64,000 nucleotides of DNA from contig NZ_CP034412.1 in the NCBI RefSeq assembly GCF_006094275.1, positions 2,046,001 to 2,110,000 on the forward strand. The letters run 5' to 3'. The position numbers were made by a program, and so were the translations under genes. Below, piece by piece: positions 18,162 to 26,995 of this stretch (position 1 is the first letter of the stretch; each line of letters begins with the position of its first letter). The notes under the pieces are model-generated. The model was given only the letters and a program-made list of their open reading frames with translations, ran no database searches and was not told the DNA's origin. This DNA is from Glutamicibacter creatinolyticus (GTDB lineage Bacteria; Actinomycetota; Actinomycetes; Actinomycetales; Micrococcaceae).

Positions 18162-18998
18162 ATGCCTCAACCCTATCTCTCAGACCCTGCCACGCGCCCT
18201 GCACGCATCCGCATCGGGCACCTGGCCGAAGCGAAGAAACGCGGCGAGAAGTTCTCGATGCTCACCTGCTATGACCGGATGCTGGCCGAAGTGTTCGACG
18301 AGGCCGGCATCGAGATCCTGCTGGTTGGCGACTCGGCGGCGAACACGGTCCTGGGCTACGACTCGACCCTGCGCATCAGCATGGATGAGATGATCACCTT
18401 CTCCAAGGCGGTGGTCAACGGCGCCAGGCGGGCGCTGGTCGTGGCCGACCTGCCCTTTGGCAGCTACGAGCAGTCCCCCGCCCAGGCGGTGGAATCGGCG
18501 GTCAGGCTGATGAAGGAAGCCGGGGTGCACGCGGTGAAGATGGAGGGCGACGCCCGCCATGCCGGGCACGTGCACGCCATGGTCGGAGCCGGGGTGCCGG
18601 TGATCGCTCACATCGGCTTCACCCCGCAGTCCGAGCACGCCTTGGGCGGCTACCGGGTGCAGGGCCGCGGGGACGCGGCCGATGCGCTGCTTGAGGACGC
18701 GGTGGCGCTGCAGGATGCTGGCGCCTTTGCGGTGCTGCTGGAGATGGTGCCCAGCCCGGCCGCCGCGAAGGTGGAGGCGGCGCTGCGCGTGCCCACGATC
18801 GGCATCGGCGCCGGGAACTCGACCACCGGGCAGGTGCTGGTGTGGCAGGACATGCTGGGCCTGGGCTCCGGGCGCACCCCGCGTTTCGTGAAGCAGTATG
18901 CGAACCTGCGTGAAATCGTTTCCGGGGCGGTGGGCCAGTACCACCGGGATGTGGCCGATGGCAGCTTCCCCAGCGCGCAGTACGAATTCGACAAGTAG
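18162..18998 (+). CDS. panB: 3-methyl-2-oxobutanoate hydroxymethyltransferase PanB
   Basis: Makes ketopantoate from 2-oxoisovalerate and 5,10-methylenetetrahydrofolate in pantothenate/CoA synthesis. 278 aa, normal length. Shows the family features FSMLTCYDRMLA, LLVGDSAANTVLGYDST (metal and substrate), VADLPFGSYE, VKMEGD, HIGFTPQSEHALGGYRVQGR, a glutamate in LLEMVP (catalytic glutamate region) and IGIGAGNSTTGQVLV with the C-terminal hydrolase-like loop. ATG at 18162, probably leaderless. It stands alone, without panC or panD in the window, and ends at a strong terminator. Confidence 0.95.
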   Translation: MPQPYLSDPATRPARIRIGHLAEAKKRGEKFSMLTCYDRMLAEVFDEAGIEILLVGDSAANTVLGYDSTLRISMDEMITFSKAVVNGARRALVVADLPFGSYEQSPAQAVESAVRLMKEAGVHAVKMEGDARHAGHVHAMVGAGVPVIAHIGFTPQSEHALGGYRVQGRGDAADALLEDAVALQDAGAFAVLLEMVPSPAAAKVEAALRVPTIGIGAGNSTTGQVLVWQDMLGLGSGRTPRFVKQYANLREIVSGAVGQYHRDVADGSFPSAQYEFDK

Positions 18999-19024
18999 CC
19001 ACAAAACCTACCCGGCGCGTCCGG

Positions 19025-19066
19025 AACCGGCAGCGGCCGCCCCCTGAGGCGGCCGCTGCCGGTTTT
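19025..19066. terminator. Terminator after panB
   Basis: AACCGGCAGCGGCCGCC (19025-19041) and its complement (19048-19064) form a perfect 17-bp stem with loop CCCTGA, followed by TT. It sits between convergent panB and the small SPOR-like gene and may serve both. Confidence 0.9.
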
Positions 19067-19071
19067 AACGG

Positions 19072-19248
19072 CTATTCGTCCTCTTCGTCTTCCGCGTCCC
19101 AGGCCTCATTGCGCGCCTGGACCTTGGCCATCGCGTTGCGGGCCTCGTCCTCCGTGGCATAGGGACCCAGCAGTTTCGTCCAATCGGACTGCGGGCCTTT
19201 TTCGATGCCCCCGGTTTCCACGTTGTACCAGTACTGGCCTTCGCTCAT
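19072..19248 (-). CDS. Small SPOR-like protein
   Basis: 58 aa, starting MSEGQYWYNVETGGIEKGPQ and ending in an acidic tail WDAEDEEDE. The middle, SDWTKLLGPYATEDEARNAM, has the GPYATxxEA pattern of SPOR-type peptidoglycan-binding folds, and short actinobacterial proteins like this are often labelled SPOR domain proteins. At this size it lacks a membrane anchor and would hold only part of a SPOR fold, so binding to septal glycan is not shown. The start is ATG at 19248 with AAGGAAGGA upstream; further extension upstream is not supported. It lies between the panB terminator and divergent map. Confidence 0.75.
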   Translation of the reverse strand: MSEGQYWYNVETGGIEKGPQSDWTKLLGPYATEDEARNAMAKVQARNEAWDAEDEEDE

Positions 19249-19458
19249 GGTCTCTTCCTTCCTTGTTGCCCGCTCTTGGCGCAGCGGCGCGCCCATCACC
19301 CCCCTTTGGTGGCGTGGAACAGTCACCGCTCTCACCGCCAGCCTAGTGCCCGGTCGGGTTGCTGTCATTGAACCTTGAAGCGCGCCCCAGCGGGTGTGGC
19401 ACCGTTCCCAGCCCGACGGGTGTGCCGCAGCAGGCAGATTCTGCCGGGGCGCCATGGC

Positions 19459-19464
19459 TAGAAT
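19459..19464 (+). promoter_or_regulatory. Putative -10 of leaderless map
   Basis: TAGAAT followed by six A/T bases and the ATG at 19471. This is the clearest leaderless arrangement in the window. Confidence 0.6.
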
Positions 19465-19470
19465 AAAAAT

Positions 19471-20346
19471 ATGACTACTGCCGCAACAGCCCCCATTGGA
19501 AACCTCACTCCAGGCGTCGTCGGCCCACAACTGAAGGTGCCGGCGGATATCGCCCGCCCCGAATACGTGGGCAAGCCGGAGCCGACCTCGCACCGCCACC
19601 CGGACGTCAACACCCCGGAGATGATTGAGCGGATCCGTGTCGCTTCGAGGATTGCGGCGCAGGCGCTGGCCGAGGTGGGCAAGGCCTGCCAGCCGGGGGT
19701 GACCACGGCGGAACTGGACCGGATCGGGCACGAGTACATGATCGATCATGGCGCCTACCCCTCCACCCTGGGCTACCGGGGCTTCCCGAAGTCGGTGTGC
19801 ACCTCGATCAACGAGGTCATCTGCCACGGCATCCCGGATGACACCGTGCTGCGGGACGGGGACATCATCAACATCGACGTGACCGCCTACATTGATGGCG
19901 TGCATGGCGACAACAACGCCACCTTCCTGGTGGGAGACGTGGATGAGGAATCACGCCTGCTGGTGGAGCGCACCGAGAACTCGTTGAAGCGCGCCATCAA
20001 GGCGGTCATGCCGGGGCGCGAAATCAACGTCATCGGGCGCACCATTTCGGCCTACGCCAAGCGCTTTGGCTACGGCGTGGTGCGTGACTTCACCGGCCAT
20101 GGGGTCGGCCCGGCGTTCCATACCGGGCTGATCATTCCGCATTATGACGCGGCCCCGGCTTACAACCAGCTGATTGAACCGGGTATGGTTTTTACCATTG
20201 AGCCGATGCTGACACTCGGAACGATCGAGTGGGACATGTGGGCCGATGGGTGGACTGTCACGACGAAGGACAAGAAGCGAACCGCCCAGTTTGAGCACAC
20301 GCTGCTGGTCACCGACAATGGCGCCGAAATTCTGACCTTGCCGTAG
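19471..20346 (+). CDS. map: Methionine aminopeptidase, type I
   Basis: Removes the initiator methionine from nascent proteins; di-metal cytosolic enzyme. 291 aa with an N-terminal extension of about 45 residues ([20 protein letters not shown]) typical of the longer actinobacterial MetAP1c form. Metal ligands are visible in [22 protein letters not shown] (two Asp), [14 protein letters not shown] (His), VFTIEPML (Glu) and [10 protein letters not shown] (Glu). Also HGIPDDTVL with the substrate-side histidine. ATG at 19471 and probable leaderless transcript. It is followed 46 bases later by ppgK. Confidence 0.95.
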   Translation: MTTAATAPIGNLTPGVVGPQLKVPADIARPEYVGKPEPTSHRHPDVNTPEMIERIRVASRIAAQALAEVGKACQPGVTTAELDRIGHEYMIDHGAYPSTLGYRGFPKSVCTSINEVICHGIPDDTVLRDGDIINIDVTAYIDGVHGDNNATFLVGDVDEESRLLVERTENSLKRAIKAVMPGREINVIGRTISAYAKRFGYGVVRDFTGHGVGPAFHTGLIIPHYDAAPAYNQLIEPGMVFTIEPMLTLGTIEWDMWADGWTVTTKDKKRTAQFEHTLLVTDNGAEILTLP

Positions 20347-20392
20347 CTGAGGTTTATTTTCCTTCCGTGTTTTAAAGGCTGAAAGGAGCCTC

Positions 20393-21181
20393 ATGGTTCA
20401 GCAACGCGCCTCACAGCAGGAGCGCCTCGGGTTCGGCATCGACGTTGGCGGTACCGGAATGAAGGGCGGCATCGTTGATTTGACCACCGGGAAACTGGTG
20501 GGCAAGCGTTTCCGGATGCCCACGCCGAAGCCTTCACTGCCCGAGGCTGTCGCCGAGGTGGCCGCCGCGATTTACTCCGAGCTGCGCAGCCGGGAGGGCG
20601 CGCCGTTGGATGATGCTCCGCTGGGGATCGCGGTGCCGTGCATTGTGCACCATGGGGTGGCGCGTTCCGCGGCAAACGTGGACAAGTCCTTTATCGGCAC
20701 CGACCTGGTGCAGTTGTTCGGAAAGACGCTGGGCCGAGATGTGGTCATGCTCAACGACGCCGACGCGGCCGGACTGGCCGAGGGCGAGTACGGTGCCGGG
20801 CGGAACGTGCCCGGCAGCGTGATGACCCTGACCCTGGGTACCGGGATCGGTTCGGCATTGCTGTTCAACGGACAGCTGGTGCCGAACTTCGAGCTGGGCC
20901 ACCTGGAGTTCAATGGGGCCGAGGCCGAGGCCACCACGAGCGCCGCGGCACGCGAACGCGAGGAGCTGCCCTGGGACCAGTACGCCCAGCGTCTGAGCGC
21001 CTTCCTGCGCCACCTGGAGTTCCTGTTCTCCCCGGAGCTGTTCATCCTTGGCGGGGGGATCTCCAAGAACCCGGAGCGGTTCGTGCCGATGATCGACATC
21101 GACACCGAGCTGAAGGTGGCCACCAACGCGAACAACGCCGGTATCATCGGCGCGGCCCTGCAGGCCTCGCGCATCCGCTGA
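20393..21181 (+). CDS. ppgK: Polyphosphate glucokinase
   Basis: Phosphorylates glucose using inorganic polyphosphate (often also ATP), feeding glycolysis; a hallmark of Actinobacteria. 262 aa, ROK-type sugar kinase. N-terminal phosphate loop GFGIDVGGTGMKGGIVDL, then LGIAVPCIV, catalytic Asp in VVMLNDADAAGLAEGEYGAG, the second phosphate loop LTLGTGIGSALLFNGQLVPN, and FELGHLEFNG as in PPGK. ATG at 20393 preceded by AAAGGAG. It lies just after map on the same strand and ends at a 15-bp stem terminator. Confidence 0.94.
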   Translation: MVQQRASQQERLGFGIDVGGTGMKGGIVDLTTGKLVGKRFRMPTPKPSLPEAVAEVAAAIYSELRSREGAPLDDAPLGIAVPCIVHHGVARSAANVDKSFIGTDLVQLFGKTLGRDVVMLNDADAAGLAEGEYGAGRNVPGSVMTLTLGTGIGSALLFNGQLVPNFELGHLEFNGAEAEATTSAAAREREELPWDQYAQRLSAFLRHLEFLFSPELFILGGGISKNPERFVPMIDIDTELKVATNANNAGIIGAALQASRIR

Positions 21182-21220
21182 CCCGCAAGGAAAAGCACCG
21201 CGCACGTACCGTGGAAGACA

Positions 21221-21256
21221 AACAACCTCGACCAGTTACTACTGGTCGAGGTTGTT
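21221..21256 (+). terminator. Terminator after ppgK
   Basis: AACAACCTCGACCAG (21221-21235) and CTGGTCGAGGTTGTT (21242-21256) form a perfect 15-bp stem with a six-base loop, then GTTGCTT. Confidence 0.9.
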
Positions 21257-21293
21257 GTTGCTTAAGCCGCCTCACGGACGTCAAGCCGCGGCC

Positions 21294-21782
21294 CTATTCG
21301 GCGGTCAGTGGCCGCTGGTTGCCGCGCGGAAGGTCGCTGCGCTCCTCACGCAGCTTGGCGATGGCGGACTCAAAGTCGCTCAACGAGGTGAAGTCCTGGT
21401 AGACGCTGGCAAAGCGCAGGTAGGCGACCTCGTCCAGGCGCTGCAGCGGTTCCAGGATTGCCAGGCCAATCTGGTGGGCCGGGATCTCCGCGGCCCCGGA
21501 CATCCGTACGGTCTCCTCCACCTCCTGGGCGAGCACGGCCAAGTCGTGGTCGGTGACCGGGCGGCCCTGGCAGGCCTTGCGCACACCGTTGATGACCTTG
21601 GTGCGGGAGAAGGGTTCAGCGGCCCCGGACTGCTTGATCACGTTCAGGCTGGTGGTTTCCAGGGTGGTGAAGCGGCGGGAGCAGGCGGTGCACTGGCGGC
21701 GCCGGCGGATCGACACCCCATCGTCGGCCACACGGCTGTCGACGACGCGGGAGTCGGGGTTGCGGCAATAGGGACAGTTCAT
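21294..21782 (-). CDS. nrdR: Transcriptional repressor NrdR
   Basis: Nucleotide-sensing repressor of ribonucleotide reductase genes. 162 aa. N-terminal zinc ribbon with C3, C6, C31 and C34 (MNCPYC ... CTACSRR), then an ATP-cone domain ([26 protein letters not shown] through [13 protein letters not shown]). The start is ATG at 21782 with GGAGGT just upstream and the zinc-ribbon motif beginning at once. A frame extending further upstream is not supported. It follows hisD on the same strand but has its own -10-like TAAACT in the gap. Confidence 0.95.
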   Translation of the reverse strand: MNCPYCRNPDSRVVDSRVADDGVSIRRRRQCTACSRRFTTLETTSLNVIKQSGAAEPFSRTKVINGVRKACQGRPVTDHDLAVLAQEVEETVRMSGAAEIPAHQIGLAILEPLQRLDEVAYLRFASVYQDFTSLSDFESAIAKLREERSDLPRGNQRPLTAE

Positions 21783-21857
21783 TGCACCTCCAGGATGTTT
21801 CCGGGACACGGTCCCCCTGGCCCTCATTGCGGCCACGGTTACCCGATGTCACCTAAC

Positions 21858-21863
21858 AGTTTA
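21858..21863 (-). promoter_or_regulatory. Putative -10 for nrdR
   Basis: TAAACT on the minus strand, immediately after the hisD stop, would start a transcript with a leader of about 70 bases before the nrdR ATG. Confidence 0.4.
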
Positions 21864-21867
21864 TCGT

Positions 21868-23220
21868 CTATTTACGCTGGCGTATTTGGACTGCGTCACC
21901 ATGGGCGGGCAGGTCCTCGGCGTTGGCCAGGTTGATGACGTGTTCGGCCACCTCCCCCAGCGCCGCCTGCGGATAGTCGATGACCTGAATGGCCTTCAGG
22001 AAGGTGTTCACGTTCAGGCCCGAGGCGTGCAGTGCGGTCCCGGAGGTCGGCAGTACGTGGTTGGATCCGGCGCAGTAGTCCCCGAGGCTGACCGGGGCGT
22101 AGTCCCCCACGAAGATCGCGCCAGCGGCGGTAATGCGCGAGGCGACGAATGCGCTGGATTCGGTCATGATTTCCAGGTGTTCGGCCGCGTAGGTGTTGCA
22201 CACCTCGATTCCCTGCTCCACGTCGGCGACCAGGATGATCGCCGACTGGCTGCCGGAGAGGGCCACGCCGACCCGTTCGGTGTGCTTGGTGGCCGCCACC
22301 TGGCGTTCCAGGCTGGCCCGGACCGCCTGTTCCAGTTCCGCGGAGTCGGTGATGAGCACCGCGGCGGCGTTCTCGTCGTGCTCGGCCTGGGAAATCATGT
22401 CGGCGGCAACAAAGTCCGGGTTGGCACTGGCGTCGGCCAGGATCGCGATCTCGGTCGGCCCGGCTTCGGCATCGATGCCCACCACGCCCTTGACCAGACG
22501 CTTGGCGGTGGCGACAAAAACATTGCCGGGGCCGGAGATCACGTCGACCGGTTCAATGCCGCCGCGGGGATCGGCGGTGGCCGGCACCCCGTAGGCGAAG
22601 GCGGCCACGGCCTGGGCCCCGCCCATCGCGTGCACCTCGGTAATGCCCAGCAGTTTCGCGGCGGCCAGGATGGTGGGGTGGGGCAGGCCGCCGAACTCGC
22701 GCTGCGGCGGGCTGGCCAGGGCCAGTGACTGGGCACCGGCGGCCTGGGCGGGCACGGTGTTCATGATGACCGAGGACGGGTAGACGGCCAGTCCCCCGGG
22801 TACGTACAGGCCCACGCGTCGCACCGGCACCCAGCGCTGGGTGACCCGGGCTCCGTGCGGATACTCCACGACCGCGTCCTGGGGTACCTGAGCCGCGGCG
22901 AAGGCGCGGGCCCGCTCAATGGATTCCTCCAACGCCGCCCGTACCTTGGGATCCAGTTCATCCAGGGCCCGCTGCAGCTCCTCCTGCGGGACCAGGGTAT
23001 GCTCCAGGCGCACCTTGTCGAACTTCTCGGACAGTTCCAGCAGCGCGGGCATCCCCTCACCGCGCACCTTGTCGATGATCTGCTGCACCGATTCGGCGGC
23101 GGTCTGCGAGTTCACCACCGGCCGTGGCAGCTGCGCCTTCAGGTCGGCGCGCTCCAGCCGGCGTGCCCGCCAGTCGATGGTGGCCAGTTGCGGGAAGGGG
23201 TTCTGAGCTGAGGAAGTCAC
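21868..23220 (-). CDS. hisD: Histidinol dehydrogenase HisD
   Basis: Zinc enzyme that oxidises L-histidinol to L-histidine in two NAD-dependent steps, the end of histidine synthesis. 450 aa, normal length. Visible signatures are VGLYVPGGLAVYPSSVIMNT, MGGAQAVAAFAYG, ISGPGNVFVATAKR, EAGPTEIAILAD, SQAEHDENAAAVLI (zinc Gln/His and catalytic acid) and the late EHLEIMTE (catalytic His) and LGDYCAGSNHVLPT. GTG start at 23220 with TAAACT six bases upstream; probably leaderless. In many actinobacteria hisD leads a his operon, but here nrdR follows and no other his gene is in the window. Confidence 0.96.
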   Translation of the reverse strand: MTSSAQNPFPQLATIDWRARRLERADLKAQLPRPVVNSQTAAESVQQIIDKVRGEGMPALLELSEKFDKVRLEHTLVPQEELQRALDELDPKVRAALEESIERARAFAAAQVPQDAVVEYPHGARVTQRWVPVRRVGLYVPGGLAVYPSSVIMNTVPAQAAGAQSLALASPPQREFGGLPHPTILAAAKLLGITEVHAMGGAQAVAAFAYGVPATADPRGGIEPVDVISGPGNVFVATAKRLVKGVVGIDAEAGPTEIAILADASANPDFVAADMISQAEHDENAAAVLITDSAELEQAVRASLERQVAATKHTERVGVALSGSQSAIILVADVEQGIEVCNTYAAEHLEIMTESSAFVASRITAAGAIFVGDYAPVSLGDYCAGSNHVLPTSGTALHASGLNVNTFLKAIQVIDYPQAALGEVAEHVINLANAEDLPAHGDAVQIRQRK

Positions 23221-23226
23221 CCGTCC

Positions 23227-23232
23227 AGTTTA
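23227..23232 (-). promoter_or_regulatory. Putative -10 of leaderless hisD
   Basis: TAAACT on the minus strand, then six bases, then GTG at 23220. Confidence 0.5.
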
Positions 23233-23262
23233 ACCGTGCCCGCGGTCGGGTGCGGCAATGGT

Positions 23263-23296
23263 TACCCGGCCCGGTCACACAGGATCAGGCCGGGTA
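23263..23296 (-). terminator. Hairpin after dnaE
   Basis: TACCCGGCC (23263-23271) and GGCCGGGTA (23288-23296) form a perfect 9-bp stem directly after the dnaE stop. It separates dnaE from the hisD promoter. No T run follows. Confidence 0.55.
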
Positions 23297-23297
23297 C

Positions 23298-26200
23298 CTA
23301 GGCATCCAGGCAGGCCGGACCGAGCAGCACCTTCAGGTCTCCGAACAGTGCCGGGTTCGGGTTCACCCGGTAGTTCATGCCCAGGCGCATCAGCGAGGTG
23401 CCTCGCGAGCCGGAGAGCTTGACCCGCACCTCGGTGTTGCCCCGGTGCGTGCGCAGCACGTCACCGAGCTGGGAGACCAGGGTTTCGGTGGCCTTGTGGG
23501 TGGGGATCGCAATGACCACCGGCCCGGTGCCGGTGGCGTCGGAGAGCTCCGGGATCATCATTTCCTGCGCGTTCAGGGTGATTGAACCGTCGTCACGGCG
23601 CTGCACGCGTCCCTTGATGACCACAATCAAGTCTTCTGCCAGCACCTCGGCGATCGGCTGGTAGGCCTGGCCGAAGAACATGACCTCCATCGAACCGGAG
23701 AGGTCCTCCAGCTCGCAGCGGGCGTAGGGGTTGCCGGACTTCTTGGCAATCCTGCGCTGCAGGCCGGTGATCATGCCCGCGATGGAGATGATGTGCCCGT
23801 CGGAGGGACCGTCATCGGAGATCACATGGGTGATCGACATGTCCGCGTACTGGTCCAGGGCCTGGCCCAGCCCCTGCAACGGGTGGTCCGAGACGTAGAG
23901 GCCCAGCATTTCGCGTTCGAATCCTAGCTTTTCCTTCTTGTCCCAGTCCGGCAGGTCCGGGATGCTTACGCTCATCGAGTCGGAGGCATCCTCGGTGCCC
24001 AGCGCGCTGAACAGGTCAAACTGGTTGGCGGCCTCATTGCGCTTGAGGGTGATCACCGAGTCCACGGCCTCTTCGTGGATCGCCACCAGGGCTCGGCGGT
24101 GGTGGCCCATGGAGTCGAACGCGCCGGCCTTGATCATCGATTCAATGGTGCGCTTGTTGCACACCACGGCCGGGACCTTGCGCAGGAAGTCGCTGAAGTC
24201 GGTGTAGGCGCCCTTCTCGGTGCGGGCCTCGACCATGCCCTCCACCACGTGGGTGCCCACGTTGCGCACCGCACCCATTCCGAAGCGGATGTCCTTGCCG
24301 ACCGGGGTGAAGGTCAGGGCGGATTCGTTGACGTCCGGCGGCAGCACCGTGATGCCCAGGCGCCGGCATTCGTTCAGGTACATGGCCAGCTTGTCCTTGT
24401 CATCACCCACGGAGGTGAGCAGGGCCGCCATGTATTCGGCCGTGTAGTGCTCCTTGAGGTAGGCGGTCCAGTAGGACACCACCCCGTAGGCCGCCGAGTG
24501 CGCCTTGTTGAACGCGTAGTCGGAGAACGGCAGCAGGATGTCCCATAGGGTCTGCACCGCGGCATCGGAGTACCCGTTGTCGTTCATCCCCTGTTTGAAG
24601 CCGACAAACTGCTTGTCCAGTTCGGACTTCTTCTTCTTGCCCATCGCACGACGCAGGATGTCCGCCTGGCCCAGCGAGTAGCCGGCCAGCTTCTGGGCGA
24701 TCGCCATTACCTGTTCCTGGTAGACGATCAGGCCAAAGGTGCCGCCCAGGATGTCCTCCAGCGGTTCGGCCAGCTCCGGGTGGATCGGCACCACGTCCTG
24801 CAGCCCGTTCTTGCGCAGTGCGTAGTTGGTGTGGGCGTTCGCGCCCATCGGTCCCGGGCGGTAGAGCGCCAGCACCGCGGAGATGTCTTCGAAGTTGTCC
24901 GGGCGCATCAGCTTCAGCAGCGATCGCATTGGACCGCCATCGAGCTGGAACACGCCCAGCGTGTCGCCGCGGGCCAGCAACTGGTACGTGGCCGGGTCAT
25001 CCAGTGGCAGGGTCTCCAAATCCAGGTCGTCCCCGGTGTTGGCCTTGATGTTCTCGATCGCGTCGGAAATGATGGTCAGGTTGCGCAGGCCCAGGAAGTC
25101 CATCTTGATCAGCCCCAGGCCTTCGCAGGTCGGGTAGTCGAACTGGGTGATCACCTGACGGTCCTGCAGGCGGCGCATGATCGGGATGACGTCAATGATC
25201 GGATCCGAGCTCATGATCACCCCGGCCGCATGCACACCCCATTGGCGCTTGAGCCCCTCCAGGCCCTTGGCGGTTTCGAACACGCGCGCCGCTTCGGGAT
25301 CGTTGGCGACCAGGTTGCGGAAATCCGCGGCCTCGGAGTAGCGCTTGGACTGCGGGTTTTCGATGTCGTTCAGCGGGATGTCCTTGGCCATCACCGCCGG
25401 AGGCAGCGCCTTGGTCAGCGTTTCACCCATCGAGAAGGGGTACCCCAGCACCCGGGAGGAGTCCTTCAGCGCCTGTTTGGTCTTGATCGAACCGTAGGTG
25501 ACGATCATGGATACGCGCTCGTCTCCGTACTTCTCGGTGACGTACTTGATCACTTCGGGGCGACGACGATCGTCAAAGTCGACGTCGAAGTCGGGCATGG
25601 AAACGCGTTCCGGGTTCAGGAAGCGTTCGAAGATCAGTCCGTGCTGCAGCGGATCCAGATCGGTGATGCGCATTGCGTAGGCGACCATGGAACCTGCACC
25701 GGAACCACGGCCGGGGCCGACGCGGATGCCGTTGTCCTTGGACCAGTTGATGAAGTCGGCGACCACCAGGAAGTAGCCGGGGAAGCCCATCTTGATGATG
25801 ACGTCCAGCTCGTAATCGGCCTGCTTGCGCACCTCATCGGGGATGCCATCCGGGTAGCGGTAGTGCAGGCCCTTGTCGACTTCCTTGATCAGCCAGCTGG
25901 TTTCGTCCTCCCCTTCCGGGGTGGGGAACTTGGGCATGTAGTTGGCGTTGGTGTCGAAGGAGACCTCGGCCCGTTCGGCGATGAGCAGGGTGTTGTCGCA
26001 GGCCTCGGGGAACTCGCGGAACAGTTCACGCATTTCCCGGGCGCTCTTGAGGTAGTAGCCGGAGCCGGAGAAGGCGAAGCGCTTGCCGCCCTGGTCGTAG
26101 GTGGGTTCATCAAGGGTGGAACCGGAGTTGATGGCCAGCAGCGCCTCGTGGGCCTTCGCGTCGGCTTCGTGCGTGTAGTGCAGGTCGTTGGTGGCCACCA

Positions 26201-26861
26201 GTGGGATCTGCAGTTCCTTGGCCAGGCGCAGCAGGTCCTTGGTGATCCGCCGTTCAATCTCCAGACCATGGTCCATGATCTCGCAGAAGTAGTTCTCCTT
26301 GCCGAAGATCTCCTGGAATTCGGCGGCGGCCGCCTTTGCGGCCTCGTACTGTCCCAGGCGCAGCTTCGTCTGGATTTCACCCGAGGGGCAGCCAGTGGTG
26401 GCAATCAGGCCCTTGGAGTGGTTGTTCAGCAGCTCGCGGTCCCAGCGCGGATACTTGCCGAAGACCGAATCCAGGGAGGCGATGGAGCTGCCCTTGAAGA
26501 GGTTGTTCATGCCTTCGTTGTTGTAGGACAGCAGCGTCATGTGGGTGTAGAGGCCACCGCCGGAGACGTCATCTCCCTTTTGCTTTTCCTCGGTACGCCA
26601 TTTCACGCGCTGCTTGTCATCGCGCGCGGTTCCCGGCGTCACGTAGGCCTCGACCCCGATGATGGGCTTGATGCCGGCCCCGGTGGCCTGGCGCCAGAAG
26701 TCGAAGGCACCGAAGAGATAGCCATGGTCGGTGATGGCCATGGCTTCCATGCCCTGCCGGTTGGCTTCCTCGAAGAGCTCGCCAAGACGGGCCGCCCCGT
26801 CGAGCATCGAGTATTCGGTGTGGGTATGAAGATGAACAAATCCGTCGCGTGTGGCACTCAC
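23298..26861 (-). CDS. dnaE: DNA polymerase III alpha subunit DnaE1
   Basis: Main replicative polymerase. 1187 aa, usual for actinobacterial DnaE1. N-terminal PHP domain with HLHTHTEYSMLDG (about 10-22), which gives proofreading in mycobacterial DnaE1. The polymerase core has GPGRGSGAGSMVAYAMRI and the catalytic aspartates in PDFDVDFDDRRR near residue 422. Helix-hairpin-helix and OB-fold domains follow (SIAGMITGLQRRIAKKSGNP, about 1020-1095). GTG start at 26861, with TAGACT six bases upstream and no ribosome site, so it is probably leaderless. The gene lies between rluD and hisD on the same strand. Confidence 0.96.
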   Translation of the reverse strand: MSATRDGFVHLHTHTEYSMLDGAARLGELFEEANRQGMEAMAITDHGYLFGAFDFWRQATGAGIKPIIGVEAYVTPGTARDDKQRVKWRTEEKQKGDDVSGGGLYTHMTLLSYNNEGMNNLFKGSSIASLDSVFGKYPRWDRELLNNHSKGLIATTGCPSGEIQTKLRLGQYEAAKAAAAEFQEIFGKENYFCEIMDHGLEIERRITKDLLRLAKELQIPLVATNDLHYTHEADAKAHEALLAINSGSTLDEPTYDQGGKRFAFSGSGYYLKSAREMRELFREFPEACDNTLLIAERAEVSFDTNANYMPKFPTPEGEDETSWLIKEVDKGLHYRYPDGIPDEVRKQADYELDVIIKMGFPGYFLVVADFINWSKDNGIRVGPGRGSGAGSMVAYAMRITDLDPLQHGLIFERFLNPERVSMPDFDVDFDDRRRPEVIKYVTEKYGDERVSMIVTYGSIKTKQALKDSSRVLGYPFSMGETLTKALPPAVMAKDIPLNDIENPQSKRYSEAADFRNLVANDPEAARVFETAKGLEGLKRQWGVHAAGVIMSSDPIIDVIPIMRRLQDRQVITQFDYPTCEGLGLIKMDFLGLRNLTIISDAIENIKANTGDDLDLETLPLDDPATYQLLARGDTLGVFQLDGGPMRSLLKLMRPDNFEDISAVLALYRPGPMGANAHTNYALRKNGLQDVVPIHPELAEPLEDILGGTFGLIVYQEQVMAIAQKLAGYSLGQADILRRAMGKKKKSELDKQFVGFKQGMNDNGYSDAAVQTLWDILLPFSDYAFNKAHSAAYGVVSYWTAYLKEHYTAEYMAALLTSVGDDKDKLAMYLNECRRLGITVLPPDVNESALTFTPVGKDIRFGMGAVRNVGTHVVEGMVEARTEKGAYTDFSDFLRKVPAVVCNKRTIESMIKAGAFDSMGHHRRALVAIHEEAVDSVITLKRNEAANQFDLFSALGTEDASDSMSVSIPDLPDWDKKEKLGFEREMLGLYVSDHPLQGLGQALDQYADMSITHVISDDGPSDGHIISIAGMITGLQRRIAKKSGNPYARCELEDLSGSMEVMFFGQAYQPIAEVLAEDLIVVIKGRVQRRDDGSITLNAQEMMIPELSDATGTGPVVIAIPTHKATETLVSQLGDVLRTHRGNTEVRVKLSGSRGTSLMRLGMNYRVNPNPALFGDLKVLLGPACLDA

Positions 26862-26867
26862 GCATCC

Positions 26868-26873
26868 AGTCTA
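26868..26873 (-). promoter_or_regulatory. Putative -10 of leaderless dnaE
   Basis: TAGACT on the minus strand, six bases before the GTG at 26861, in the gap between rluD and dnaE. Confidence 0.5.
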
Positions 26874-26995
26874 GCCCTCGGCCCGCGCGGAATCAGCTCG
26901 GGCGCGGGTTGGGAAAAGCCACACTCGAGGAGGCGGTTTTTGCCATGGACCCGGCACGCTCCGCATAAGGAAACCGCTGGGTGTGGCAACAAAAA

